Source of the DNA: a virus
DNA length: 64,000 bases
Direction: 5' to 3' (one strand)
Virus record (IMG/VR): IMGVR_UViG_3300033153_003354
Span: 17,383-81,382 of that record
The notes under the pieces are model-generated. The model did no database searches. It saw only the letters and a program-made list of their open reading frames with translations, and was not told the origin of the DNA. The first letter of the stretch is position 1; each line of letters starts with the position of its first letter. The translations under genes and the position numbers were made by a program. This document shows positions 10,101-18,082 of this stretch, in pieces.

Positions 10101-10553
10101 GTCTGTTATTATATCTGTTATGTCAAAAGACACCCAAGTATCACTAGGAACAACAATTGGATTATCCATAGCAACTGAAGCAAAATCTCCACCAGCAATT
10201 ATCCAATTTTGTGATGATGTACTTTTATTCCAAGTTACTTCATCTTCAACAAAATCTTTTGTGATTCCAACATTTAATTCATATATTCCTAAAGTTATAC
10301 TTGTTGCAATTTGATCTCCACCTTTATATATGAATAATTCTACTTTATCAATTGTTGCATTTGGTGCTGGAATTGATGGAATTTCTCCACGTAATACAAG
10401 TCTTGATTTGGATGTTCCAACACCAAAATGACCAACATACATTGTATTAAGAGTTCCAAAATTAGTATCTGGATTGATTGATTGAATATATGAATCCGCT
10501 AATATATATGCTGTTCCGGTGAGTTCTTTTTGTGGTGGTACTGGTGATGCCAT
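7128..10553 (-). CDS. Tail protein with DNRLRE domain and fibronectin type III repeats
   Basis: 1141 residues. Residues about 10-195 form a DNRLRE-type domain (ADSYIQSINPDTNFG, later SFDITDIITDW), a fold frequent in methanogen surface and disaggregatase-related proteins. Residues about 195-780 hold five or six fibronectin type III repeats, recognisable from repeated Y-x-I/V-YR and YYYA-VPYD patterns. A beta-rich domain of ~190 residues and one more module follow. It lies between the tape measure and tail-tip genes, so it is likely a large tail-tip or side-fibre adhesin for host attachment. Confidence 0.75.
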   Translation of the reverse strand: MASPVPPQKELTGTAYILADSYIQSINPDTNFGTLNTMYVGHFGVGTSKSRLVLRGEIPSIPAPNATIDKVELFIYKGGDQIATSITLGIYELNVGITKDFVEDEVTWNKSTSSQNWIIAGGDFASVAMDNPIVVPSDTWVSFDITDIITDWEDEYFVLIKSESEDVLINNNAYFYTKENAVLKPYIKITYTDPAPDRVDPTATNVNDENKVTVIWSTYTPPADFDHYRLYMSESSFSATTDSGVYEVTGSTITNPATKTYDIDAGVVWNSNLDTFDNDKYYYIAVVCEDLEGGVHLTDLNVEEVLTDWSPIRMTSTQIEPTVQNGTNSILLEWPLYSPPSDMNTGSYEIYRETTNFIDVTTPSVLTPIHTVGPATPPDKEWTDTTPVNGTLYYYAIIPIDIDGYKHVDLLETKSVLAEMSPPKVTDMILTNDRDDNKLVLSWTTYDSSLADLDGYYIYRDTSPFSTVPTPMSGELLDITNPNTKTFEDLQSAIDGPNNNQIYYYAVIPYDTSGNYIDEGLTNVNITSDFSPPKITSLIITNERELDGVYLDWGGYSQDSDVLGYEVYRNTINFSATSGATLIDTITPGSLKLYLNDQGTGFPPSDATLYYYAVVPYDDETNKHITGLTTFNLTTDFKPPRVTSLILSNNIFSNEVELDWNIYTHDSDTGGYLIYRENGSFSDVSLLTPIYTIVGATNKTWEDSSAISGNTYWYAIVPYDNNTHKWEIGLSSFSILANFDPSKPTLVLLDINSAFINIEWGAFSGESDTTEIYFRDVGAPGWTTFTNWNIDFANEDAMLELIEQLTITGVGYFEYNAVDTIRLFAKGAIDINNIIVAPKKYMTHTSQMRDFNLTFDWQAESGATILQLQTDDDFDNDVTPSFYVRFTVNNNNTFTVRYLRTGIDSSFIIAGTIPLDPVAGFISIEYIKKEDHFEIWANSTKYIDIDASNISDSKGRLLFNARNSYSVFKYMDIKNIEIEPTYYEEFYHEIVLQTDIHEFDPTQDTWPSGRDMEYYVKLLDGSGNNIDSDIENWQTNIPIQPVAIDATPWYATAFGQTRAIWDWTDDVTPEEDFVRWDLVGVIEETLVPIIDSPILGTTSTWSDVGEDSEGILTTDNPFDYITVGVVGVDTGGLKRFSAEGP

Positions 10554-10557
10554 TTTA

Positions 10558-13134
10558 TTATCTCCCTATATTTCCTAGTCCTCTTTTCTTTTTTCTATTT
10601 ACATCTTCGGCTATTTTATCACCTAGTTTTTCAATATCTGTGTTATTATCCAAGGATTTTACATTTATTTCCACTTTAATAGTATCATGAGAATCTATTG
10701 TTTGTGTTGTTGATGGTGAAGTCAATGGAACATTAACACCATAACCAATTGGTTGTGGCATTATTGTCATTTCCATTCCAGTAGATATAGCACCCAAAGT
10801 ATTAAATAGTTGTGGTAACGCAGAAGTTATTCCTTGTGTAAAAAATTCCATCATGTCTGATCCTTCTTTAACTTTTTGTCTATCATTTGATGGTTTATCA
10901 TAATCCATAACATTACCAATTGATCCACCAATTTTAGATAATACATTTTCCAATCTATGAAATGGTTTCAACATACCATCTATGAAATTATCAAGCAAAT
11001 CTTTTCCCCAATCAAATGCACTATCTACCATATCTGTAAACACATTTCCAACAGTAATCCAAAATCCTGTTATTTTATCTCCTAACCAGAATATTGAATC
11101 TCCAACAGATAACAACACATTTCTTGCAATTTCACCAAACCATTCAAACATATTACCAAGGATTGACATTATATCGTTCCATTCTTTTATAATGATTATA
11201 ATTGACCATAATGGTCCACCAATCAGGAACAAAAGAATTTTTGATAATGCCTGGTTTCCACCAGTTAATTTATTTGTTATATTAACTAGATCATCATACC
11301 AAACCCACATTATTGCAAATATTGCAATCAATGCAACAAGTGCTAAAACTGTTGCTCCTATGGGATTTGCTAGCATTGCAAAATTTAAATTCCATTGTAA
11401 ACCAGTTGTTACCTTTGTTGATATTCCTAATGCAATCATTCCTCCTTCAACTGCTTTTATTAATGATAAAATTCCCATTGCGCCCTTTAATCCAATATAT
11501 GAATACATTAATAATTCAACAGCTCCTTCATGTTCATTAATCCATTTTGTTAATGGTCTAATCGCCCTTGATATATCTATTATGGCAGTTGCAAATGCAA
11601 CAAATAATGGAATTCCAACCTCTTGAATCAATGGAAACAAGTCTTCTTCCATTATTGGCATTAATTCTTCAAGTGCAGGAAATAGTGCTTCACCAATTGA
11701 TATTTGTAATGCTTCTACTGCTGACGTGAATTTTTTCATTCTTAACCCAGCACCATCTTCCATTATTTTAAATGTTTTATCTGCTACACCAGCAGAATTT
11801 TCTAAATCTTCAGTAAAACCAGCAATTGCATCTGATCCGGTTCCATATGCTTCTATTGTTGCACTCATCATAACTTGCATTGCAGCCAAGGATCGAACAT
11901 TAAATATTGTTCTCAATGATTGTGTTTCTTCTGCAACAGACAAATCTTCCATTGCAGTTGTAAAGTTACGAACAATCTCGGATAAAGGAAGGAGTTCTCC
12001 TTTTAAAGAATTAAATTCTGCTTCATTTTCCTTGATTGTTTCTTTTTGTGTATCCATTGATCTTGTATTTTCTTCAATTACTATTCTTGCTTCATCTCGT
12101 TCTATAGATAATTCTGTTTCAGATTCTCTTAATCTATTATTTTGAATTTCTAAACTTCGTATTTTTCTTTCTTCTGACGCTGTTAATTCTCTATTTGATT
12201 CCATTGCATCATTACGAATTTTCATTATTTCTAAACTATTTTTTTTCTGATCGAGTGCAAGTTTAGACATAGCATCATCCAAATCTTTGGTTGCATTTTC
12301 TAAATCTTCTGTTGCCATTTTTGTTTCATCTAATCTTATTCTATTTTGTCTTAATGTTGTTTGAACATCTCTTGCTGCACCATCTAATACAAACAATTCT
12401 ATATTTAATTTATCAATCATTGCTGCTGCACCACCAGACGGAGCTTGTAATGATAATAAAATTTGTCGCAACATAACACCAGAACGAGATCCTTTGATAC
12501 CAGCATTTCCCAATATACCAATGACTGCTGCTACTTCTTCGAGTGATATACCAGCATTTCTAGCAATAGGAGCAATGTAACTCATGGATTGTGCTAATTC
12601 GCCCATTGTTACATTAGATGAAGTAAATGCTAATGCCATAACATCAACAACGTGTGCCATATTTTCTGCATCAAGACCAAATCCTCTTAATACATTAGCA
12701 GAAAAATTAGCAGCTTCGCTCATACTCATCATACCAATTTGTGCAAGTTTTAAAACTTGTGGTGTTGATATTAAAACTTCATTAACTTCAAATCCAGCAA
12801 ACGATAAAATTTTCATGGATTCAGCAGCTTCTGTTGCAGTAAAAGCACCCATTGTTGCCCCCAACTTTTTGGCCAATCCATCTAATTGAGCAAATTCTCC
12901 TGATGTTGCACCAGTAGTTGCTTGAACTGCTTGCATCTGATTACTATAATTTCCCCAAAGCTGAATACTTTCTTTCAAAAAACTAAATGCTGCTAATACA
13001 GCTAATCCCTTTAATTGTGCAGAAACCTTGGAAATTGCTGAACCAAATCCTTTTAATCCACCATCAGCTTTGTTGAAAGCATCTGCTCCCTTGAATACAG
13101 TAGAAATTATCAAAGCAAGTTTAAGATCGGTCAT
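10558..13134 (-). CDS. Tail tape measure protein (TP901 type)
   Basis: 858 residues. The region around residues 70-240 (ATTGATSGEF, SFAGFEVNEV, AAVIGILGNAGIKGS) matches the conserved TP901-type tape measure core. Residues about 245-390 form a long charged coiled coil, and hydrophobic membrane-active segments follow at about 560-660. The protein sets the tail length and is ejected with the DNA. Its ATG overlaps the stop of the chaperone extension (TAATG) just after a GGGAGG ribosome-binding site. Confidence 0.93.
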   Translation of the reverse strand: MTDLKLALIISTVFKGADAFNKADGGLKGFGSAISKVSAQLKGLAVLAAFSFLKESIQLWGNYSNQMQAVQATTGATSGEFAQLDGLAKKLGATMGAFTATEAAESMKILSFAGFEVNEVLISTPQVLKLAQIGMMSMSEAANFSANVLRGFGLDAENMAHVVDVMALAFTSSNVTMGELAQSMSYIAPIARNAGISLEEVAAVIGILGNAGIKGSRSGVMLRQILLSLQAPSGGAAAMIDKLNIELFVLDGAARDVQTTLRQNRIRLDETKMATEDLENATKDLDDAMSKLALDQKKNSLEIMKIRNDAMESNRELTASEERKIRSLEIQNNRLRESETELSIERDEARIVIEENTRSMDTQKETIKENEAEFNSLKGELLPLSEIVRNFTTAMEDLSVAEETQSLRTIFNVRSLAAMQVMMSATIEAYGTGSDAIAGFTEDLENSAGVADKTFKIMEDGAGLRMKKFTSAVEALQISIGEALFPALEELMPIMEEDLFPLIQEVGIPLFVAFATAIIDISRAIRPLTKWINEHEGAVELLMYSYIGLKGAMGILSLIKAVEGGMIALGISTKVTTGLQWNLNFAMLANPIGATVLALVALIAIFAIMWVWYDDLVNITNKLTGGNQALSKILLFLIGGPLWSIIIIIKEWNDIMSILGNMFEWFGEIARNVLLSVGDSIFWLGDKITGFWITVGNVFTDMVDSAFDWGKDLLDNFIDGMLKPFHRLENVLSKIGGSIGNVMDYDKPSNDRQKVKEGSDMMEFFTQGITSALPQLFNTLGAISTGMEMTIMPQPIGYGVNVPLTSPSTTQTIDSHDTIKVEINVKSLDNNTDIEKLGDKIAEDVNRKKKRGLGNIGR

Positions 13135-13331
13135 TATTTACCTCCCTTGTTTTGTTGTTTTTTGATTTCTCTTGCTTTGGTGTGTTCTATTGTGTTGTGT
13201 ATATACAGTAATATATCTACTTTACATAGGGGTTGTTCTTCGGCTACGTCTATTGACCAACCGAATTTCTCGCACAAGAGGTACAAGTCAATTTCTGGAT
13301 GGTGTTTCCCTCGTTTTATTGCTGATACCAG
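13134..13331 (-). CDS. Tail assembly chaperone, frameshift extension (T part)
   Basis: An open frame of 65 codons plus stop in the -1 frame relative to the upstream chaperone gene; it has no good start codon of its own. It begins LVSAIKRGKHHPEIDLYLL and ends KKQQNKGGK just before the tape measure ATG. This is the arrangement of the lambda G-GT type chaperones: a short product G, and a minor G-T fusion made by -1 frameshifting. The fusion would be about 221 residues. T recruits the tape measure and tail tube protein during assembly. Confidence 0.85.
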   Translation of the reverse strand: MVSAIKRGKHHPEIDLYLLCEKFGWSIDVAEEQPLCKVDILLYIHNTIEHTKAREIKKQQNKGGK

Positions 13332-13798
13332 TTTTTTCGGTCTGCCAGGGATAACATTCCTTCCTTTATTGCGAAAATTCCAGGTTGCATCAATTTTATA
13401 GCGTCTGTATATTCAAGTTCCTCTTCAAGAACAGTTGCATTGATTGTTTTGAATGGAGATTCTTTTAATGTACACAATAAAATTTCAGTCAATAGATCAG
13501 ATACCTTTTCAATATCATTATTAGAAGATAAAATTTCCTTTTCCGTTTCTGAAAACTTATCTTCATCAACAGTATCTAACTCATCAACATCAACACCATG
13601 AGTATCCGCAATCATTTTTAATTGTTTTGTTGTTTCGGGACTTGGTTGTATAGATTTTAGAATCTTCGCAACCAATTTTCTATGTTTCAACTTTGGTCGT
13701 CCAAAAACAAAATCACCCACGTTTGGTAATGTAACATGAATGTTTCCATTTTCATCGGTTTTCCAATCTTCTTTTATTTCAGTTACTTCATCAGTCAT
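13316..13798 (-). CDS. Tail assembly chaperone (G part)
   Basis: 160 residues, acidic, mostly helical, with the N-terminal beta motif (NIHVTLPNVGDFVFGRP) typical of tail assembly chaperones. It lies between the tail tube and tape measure genes, as in siphoviruses. The zero-frame product ends five codons after the slippery heptamer at 13331-13337. The chaperone coats the tape measure before tube polymerisation. Confidence 0.85.
   Translation of the reverse strand: MTDEVTEIKEDWKTDENGNIHVTLPNVGDFVFGRPKLKHRKLVAKILKSIQPSPETTKQLKMIADTHGVDVDELDTVDEDKFSETEKEILSSNNDIEKVSDLLTEILLCTLKESPFKTINATVLEEELEYTDAIKLMQPGIFAIKEGMLSLADRKNWYQQ
13331..13337 (-). promoter_or_regulatory. Programmed -1 frameshift slippery heptamer
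   Basis: Read on the minus strand the bases are A AAA AAC in the zero frame (codons CGA AAA AAC), a canonical X XXY YYZ slippery site, located 5 codons before the zero-frame stop. Shifting -1 opens the chaperone T extension. Position between chaperone and tape measure genes is where tailed phages place this signal. Confidence 0.88.
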
Positions 13799-13811
13799 TT
13801 ATTTATCCTCC

Positions 13812-15008
13812 TTACCAACCAGCAGGAACATCAAACATTTTAATGTCTTTTGCTGTATAATCCAAAGATTCATCTATTAAATCTGCTTCTGTAAGTGGTG
13901 GCGGTGTTCCAGAATTCCATTTTGCATATGTTGGACACACTAATTTTAATTGTCCAAGTTCAATGAAAACATGAAAATCTTCATTGTTATACAGTTGTGT
14001 GAATTGTTCTATTCCAGTAAAGTTTAATGTTAAACTTCCAGTAACATCAAATCCTTGAACTCGAATTTCACCAGGAACCGATAATCCATTATCTAAATGG
14101 TATCTTCCAAGAGTGTTGTTGTTTCCTGCAATTGTATATGCAGAAGCATTTATAAATTTATCAATATAATGGTATGTAACTAAAACAGTAGTAGCTCCAC
14201 CAGGTGGTGCAGATAATGTAATTGTATTATCTGTAATATCTGTAACTGTAGCTGGTGTTCCATCTACTGTAACTGTAATATCTGTAACTTGTGCATCCGT
14301 TGGATCTGCTTCACTTAAAGCCCAATTCATTGGATCATTTACAACATCACATGAAGATTCCGATCCAGTAAATTGTGAACTTACATCTTCATTTTGAATC
14401 CGTCTTGTAATTTTGATCGCACCTTCATAGAACATTAATACTCCACAATCGGGTTTGAGTGGCATTGCACCAACAACAACACTCTGATAATCAGCATAAG
14501 TTACTGTATCACTTGGTTCCATATAAACACCAACAACTTCTTCGGAGAATTTCACAGATTCATCCAAAGAACATTCTATTGTCCATGAAACAGTTTTGCA
14601 TCCATTAAACAAAAAATGTCTTTCTTTTGCGTTTGGTGCAACTCTATTCCAAACAAGTTCAATTGAATTTGATGGAAGATAATTTAATCTTTCTGTTGCA
14701 CTACCAATCATATATGCGATTCTATTCATGTTGGTGGGCCAATATGAAATAGACAACATAGATTCATATCTACCATGATTAATACAATTTATTGTTCTTC
14801 CGCCAACTCCACGTTTTGTTGAATTATTTGGATTAAAATTTGGGGTAGCATTTTCTACCAATCCAAACGACCAAAACCGTTTTGTTCCATCACTATCATC
14901 ATACTCCGTTCCCGGAGTCACATCTGGAGTCACTGCACAGTCTGTTTCGGGAACGTATCCTATCATTCCGTCAAAACCAGCAAATGACTCAACACATCCT
15001 TCTGCCAT
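13812..15008 (-). CDS. Major tail tube protein
   Basis: 398 residues, almost all beta strand, with an Ig-like insertion (VTDITVTVDGTPATVTDITD) at about residues 245-285 typical of decorations added to tube proteins. The position directly upstream of the chaperone pair and downstream of the gpG-like and terminator genes is the standard place for the tail tube subunit. There is no tail sheath gene nearby, so the tail is inferred to be non-contractile. Family assignment rests on position and composition. Confidence 0.7.
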   Translation of the reverse strand: MAEGCVESFAGFDGMIGYVPETDCAVTPDVTPGTEYDDSDGTKRFWSFGLVENATPNFNPNNSTKRGVGGRTINCINHGRYESMLSISYWPTNMNRIAYMIGSATERLNYLPSNSIELVWNRVAPNAKERHFLFNGCKTVSWTIECSLDESVKFSEEVVGVYMEPSDTVTYADYQSVVVGAMPLKPDCGVLMFYEGAIKITRRIQNEDVSSQFTGSESSCDVVNDPMNWALSEADPTDAQVTDITVTVDGTPATVTDITDNTITLSAPPGGATTVLVTYHYIDKFINASAYTIAGNNNTLGRYHLDNGLSVPGEIRVQGFDVTGSLTLNFTGIEQFTQLYNNEDFHVFIELGQLKLVCPTYAKWNSGTPPPLTEADLIDESLDYTAKDIKMFDVPAGW

Positions 15009-15009
15009 T

Positions 15010-15261
15010 TTATTCTACCTCCTCATCGGATTTTTCCTTTTTGGGTTTTTTCTTTTTTGGTTTTTTAGAAGTTTTCTCTTCTTTTGGTACTGGTTTTTCT
15101 CCTGCACCAGATTCTATCTTTGGTTTTTCTTTTCTAAAACCAAGTTTAAGTTCTATTTGTTCTATTCTCGATTCTAAATTTTTCTTTTGTTCTTTATCAA
15201 CAGTTGTATTTAATGTAAATCTCAATCGTTGCAACTGTTGAATATCGTGTTGTTTCGTCAT
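15010..15261 (-). CDS. Small lysine-rich protein of the tail module
   Basis: 83 residues. The first half is a predicted coiled coil (QLQRLRFTLNTTVDKEQK) and the C-terminal half is a run of lysine, proline and glutamate repeats (SKKPKKKKPKKEK). It sits between the tail terminator-like gene and the tube gene, overlapping the former by 4 bases. Function is not known; an assembly or DNA-contact role is only a guess. Confidence 0.65.
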   Translation of the reverse strand: MTKQHDIQQLQRLRFTLNTTVDKEQKKNLESRIEQIELKLGFRKEKPKIESGAGEKPVPKEEKTSKKPKKKKPKKEKSDEEVE

Positions 15262-15752
15262 GTTCCTCCCTCCGAATTTCTTTTAACTAGAAGTGTAATT
15301 ATACATTCACTGATTACTATTTCATTTTCCATGAATGGATTAAATTCAACATTTGTTACAGATGTACTAATTACACATACCAAACCTAATCTTCTATTAT
15401 TACGAATTAATCTTTGAACAACTTCAGCAAAACATTCTAGTTCTTCTAATTTATATCTCATTAAATGTTTTGCATAATATGTAATCCTGATTTGAATATT
15501 TGCACGATCTGTGTTTGCTGGTGCTCTTTCTGGTGTATCGTTTTCCGAACCTGTAAATACAGTTGGAAATTGTTCATCTGATACTACCAAAACAGGGTCA
15601 TCAAACCATGTACTAACATGGTCTAATTCACCAGATTCTTTCATTAATGTTATAAGTGCTTGTCGAATGGGTTTGTAATATGTGCTAACCAAAGATGATT
15701 GATAACCATCTTCTGGTGGTGTTGCATCTGGATCTTCAATCAGTTTCGGCAT
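15258..15752 (-). CDS. Putative tail terminator/minor tail protein
   Basis: 164 residues, alpha/beta. The N-terminal half has a helical start followed by alternating strands (DPVLVVSDEQFPTVF, IQIRITYYAK), and the C-terminal strand (NEIVISECIITLLV) fits tail-terminator type folds. It lies between the gpG-like completion protein and the tube protein. Assignment is from order and predicted fold, not from a motif. Confidence 0.5.
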   Translation of the reverse strand: MPKLIEDPDATPPEDGYQSSLVSTYYKPIRQALITLMKESGELDHVSTWFDDPVLVVSDEQFPTVFTGSENDTPERAPANTDRANIQIRITYYAKHLMRYKLEELECFAEVVQRLIRNNRRLGLVCVISTSVTNVEFNPFMENEIVISECIITLLVKRNSEGGT

Positions 15753-16287
15753 TTTTCTTGGCCTCCTTTGTTACATCATTTATATACCAATCAACAGTTT
15801 TTTCAATTTGTTTGAGATCTTTATTATTAAGATAAAAGAATTTTCTTGCTGGCACATTGATGTTTTTCTTGAATGGACTCAATGTAACCCCTTGATGTTT
15901 GAACCATCCCCACATTTTTGGGGTAACTGGAATTGTTGCACCATAATTTTGTGCTCTTGCATATTTAACTCTTGTTCCAAAATGAAATCTGGTTTTATAT
16001 TTCCTTCTAAATCTCCACTTTCCATTTGATAAACCTAAAGACCCTTTCAACATACCACTATCAACCAATGGTTTATGTTTTTGTTTTGCAATTAAATTTG
16101 TAATTGGATTAAGTGCCAACCATTTTTCTGGATTTTCAAACCTTCTCATAAATATCTGTTGCAAGGTTATTTGTACTGTTGGCCATGCACCACGAAAATC
16201 TTTTAAATTATCTTCGGTCAGTTTTATCGTCTTTAAGGCCGTTTCTTCGCCTTCCAGGGTTATACTCATGTCAGGCATCTTCAACAT
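15736..16287 (-). CDS. Virion morphogenesis/tail completion protein (Mu gpG-like)
   Basis: 183 residues. The pattern LVDSGMLKGSLG followed by GTRVKYARAQNYG and VPARKFFYL is that of the phage virion morphogenesis (Mu gpG, P2 gpS) family, which completes the neck or tail so that it can join the head. It overlaps genes on both sides, in an operon with the connector gene. Confidence 0.85.
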   Translation of the reverse strand: MLKMPDMSITLEGEETALKTIKLTEDNLKDFRGAWPTVQITLQQIFMRRFENPEKWLALNPITNLIAKQKHKPLVDSGMLKGSLGLSNGKWRFRRKYKTRFHFGTRVKYARAQNYGATIPVTPKMWGWFKHQGVTLSPFKKNINVPARKFFYLNNKDLKQIEKTVDWYINDVTKEAKKNAETD

Positions 16288-16829
16288 CCATAAATTGCAC
16301 GCAAGAGTGACCAGTAGTCATATATTCCTAATCCATCTATTCCCTCAACTGATTCCAATCCATCCATTCCATGTACAGATTCGACAAAAGCAGCATCTTT
16401 GTATGGTCCAAGATCAAATATTGCCATTGTATGTTGAGTGTTTGTTATAATTGATGGGGTTGAATTCAGTACAACTTGACCAGGAAGGTTTTCTTCACCT
16501 TCTGCTAATCTTTTAAGTTGTGCCATAGATTTATCAAAAAGAATTTTTCCATATGGTGTTTCATTTGGACTCATTCCGGTATAAACTTTAGCAAGGATAA
16601 TTGATGCTGCCAAATCTGAACACAACCATCTTATCTTTGGTGGTATGTTCCCATAAGTGAATGGAACTGCATATGTATCATACAAAAAAGAATCTATTTC
16701 TGCCTGTGCATTTAATATCGCAAGGATAAAATCATCCGGTGATGATTCATCAATTTTAAGATTGGCTTTCCATCTTGCATCTGATGTAGTACAATAATAT
16801 GCTTCTTCAATTAAATCCATTTCAGGCAA
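16281..16829 (-). CDS. Head-tail connector (DUF1320/Mu gp36-like)
   Basis: 182 residues. Helices with AILNAQAEIDSFLYDTYAVPF and IRWLCSDLAASIILAK match the head-tail connector family that includes Mu gp36 (DUF1320): an N-terminal helix bundle with a conserved A-x-x-x-ID-x-x-L. The family forms the adaptor ring beneath the portal. It overlaps the genes on either side by 7-8 bases. Confidence 0.8.
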   Translation of the reverse strand: MPEMDLIEEAYYCTTSDARWKANLKIDESSPDDFILAILNAQAEIDSFLYDTYAVPFTYGNIPPKIRWLCSDLAASIILAKVYTGMSPNETPYGKILFDKSMAQLKRLAEGEENLPGQVVLNSTPSIITNTQHTMAIFDLGPYKDAAFVESVHGMDGLESVEGIDGLGIYDYWSLLRAIYGC

Positions 16830-17421
16830 CTATAACACCTACCGAATCTACTCTTTCAAAATTCCATTTATAGAAATTAATTGTATATGTACCAGCTAAC
16901 AAATAAAGAATGAAATTACCATTTGCATCTGATAATGTTTCATCTGCAATATTATCATCTGTATCCATTGCTCTCACACGAACATTTATTACAACAATTC
17001 CATCATTTTCTGTTTTTCCACCAACACCAGTATAATCTTGATTAACTTGTGTTCTTGAACCTTCTGGTGATATTGTTCCAACACCAACAACAGAAATCAT
17101 AGTATATGCAACGATTGCACCAGTTACATTTTCTGTCCAGTTAATTTCTGCTCTATAAAATCCAGGTTCAACAAATTCATCTGAATCATCTTTGGAATCC
17201 CAATCAACCTCAAATGATGAAACTGAACCAGGATCTGCTAATGTTATTGTTCTAACCAATGCATCTAATGAATCATATATATTAACTGTTATTCCAGATC
17301 GTATATCTGTTGATATTCCAGCAGCACCACCAAAAAATAATACTCTTATTTTGTAAATTGTTGATTCTAGTCCATATGGTATATTCCCTTCTCCTTCTAC
17401 TTTAAATGATGTAAATGACAT
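16822..17421 (-). CDS. Ig-like/carboxypeptidase-regulatory-like domain protein
   Basis: 199 residues with two beta domains. The second, about residues 115-195, has the pattern NVRVRAMDTDDN then DANGNFILYLLAGTYTINFYK, characteristic of carboxypeptidase regulatory-like (CarbopepD_reg) modules. Such domains usually decorate capsids or tails. Located directly upstream of the connector gene. Confidence 0.7.
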   Translation of the reverse strand: MSFTSFKVEGEGNIPYGLESTIYKIRVLFFGGAAGISTDIRSGITVNIYDSLDALVRTITLADPGSVSSFEVDWDSKDDSDEFVEPGFYRAEINWTENVTGAIVAYTMISVVGVGTISPEGSRTQVNQDYTGVGGKTENDGIVVINVRVRAMDTDDNIADETLSDANGNFILYLLAGTYTINFYKWNFERVDSVGVIVA

Positions 17422-17424
17422 ATT

Positions 17425-17868
17425 TTATCCTCCAAATATTCTTGGTAATGCTTCTGTTATAACAAAATATCCTATTGTTCCTGCTCCGCTTGAACCACTA
17501 ACTACGATAAATGTAAATAAATATGGGTGTCTTTTTGCCCAACCCCATTTTCCATCTAAATCTGGATCTCTATAATGTTCCTTTTCATTGTTCATGTGAC
17601 CTTCTATTGAATCAGAAACCCCTTTATTTATTACTGCTTGTTTCCCTTTATCTTTTTCTGTTTTTAATCTCATATTATCAATTTTAGAATCTTGGTTTTC
17701 AGATTTTCTTCGGAGTATATGTATTTCTTGTTTTGATGTTTTACTTACTTCTCCTTGGGCTTTTATGAATGTTTCAAGGGTTCCTTCAATATTGGCAACC
17801 GAAGATGATATATCACTTATATCCCCTTTCATATCGAGTATTTCTTTTATTGGGTCAACCTTATTCAT
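17425..17868 (-). CDS. Coiled-coil protein with C-terminal membrane segment
   Basis: 147 residues: coiled coil over about residues 10-75, a hydrophilic linker, then one hydrophobic span around residues 117-140 (FTFIVVSGSSGAGTIGYFVI). The order coiled coil then membrane segment recalls some phage holin-like or minor head proteins, but no family is recognised. It is in the structural operon, overlapping the next gene by 8 bases. Confidence 0.65.
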   Translation of the reverse strand: MNKVDPIKEILDMKGDISDISSSVANIEGTLETFIKAQGEVSKTSKQEIHILRRKSENQDSKIDNMRLKTEKDKGKQAVINKGVSDSIEGHMNNEKEHYRDPDLDGKWGWAKRHPYLFTFIVVSGSSGAGTIGYFVITEALPRIFGG

Positions 17869-18082
17869 CTTTGTCCACCACTTTAACTTTTAATTGGATT
17901 TTTTTATTCCCTGCATTAAATAATACATAATCATTGAACATTTCAACGTTGTGTATTTTGTCAACTTTCATATCTAATTCTGTTTTTTCTTCCAGTATAA
18001 TATTCAATGCACCGCCCATAATTTCATCTTTGGTTGGTATCCTATGGACATATACTACAAAGTTAACTTCTTCAACATTCAT
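17861..18082 (-). CDS. Small hypothetical structural-operon protein, 73 aa
   Basis: Short beta-rich protein with the C-terminal strand KKIQLKVKVVDKDE. It overlaps both its neighbours and is therefore translationally coupled with them. It lies directly after the GC-rich LamG gene. No function is assigned. Confidence 0.6.
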   Translation of the reverse strand: MNVEEVNFVVYVHRIPTKDEIMGGALNIILEEKTELDMKVDKIHNVEMFNDYVLFNAGNKKIQLKVKVVDKDE

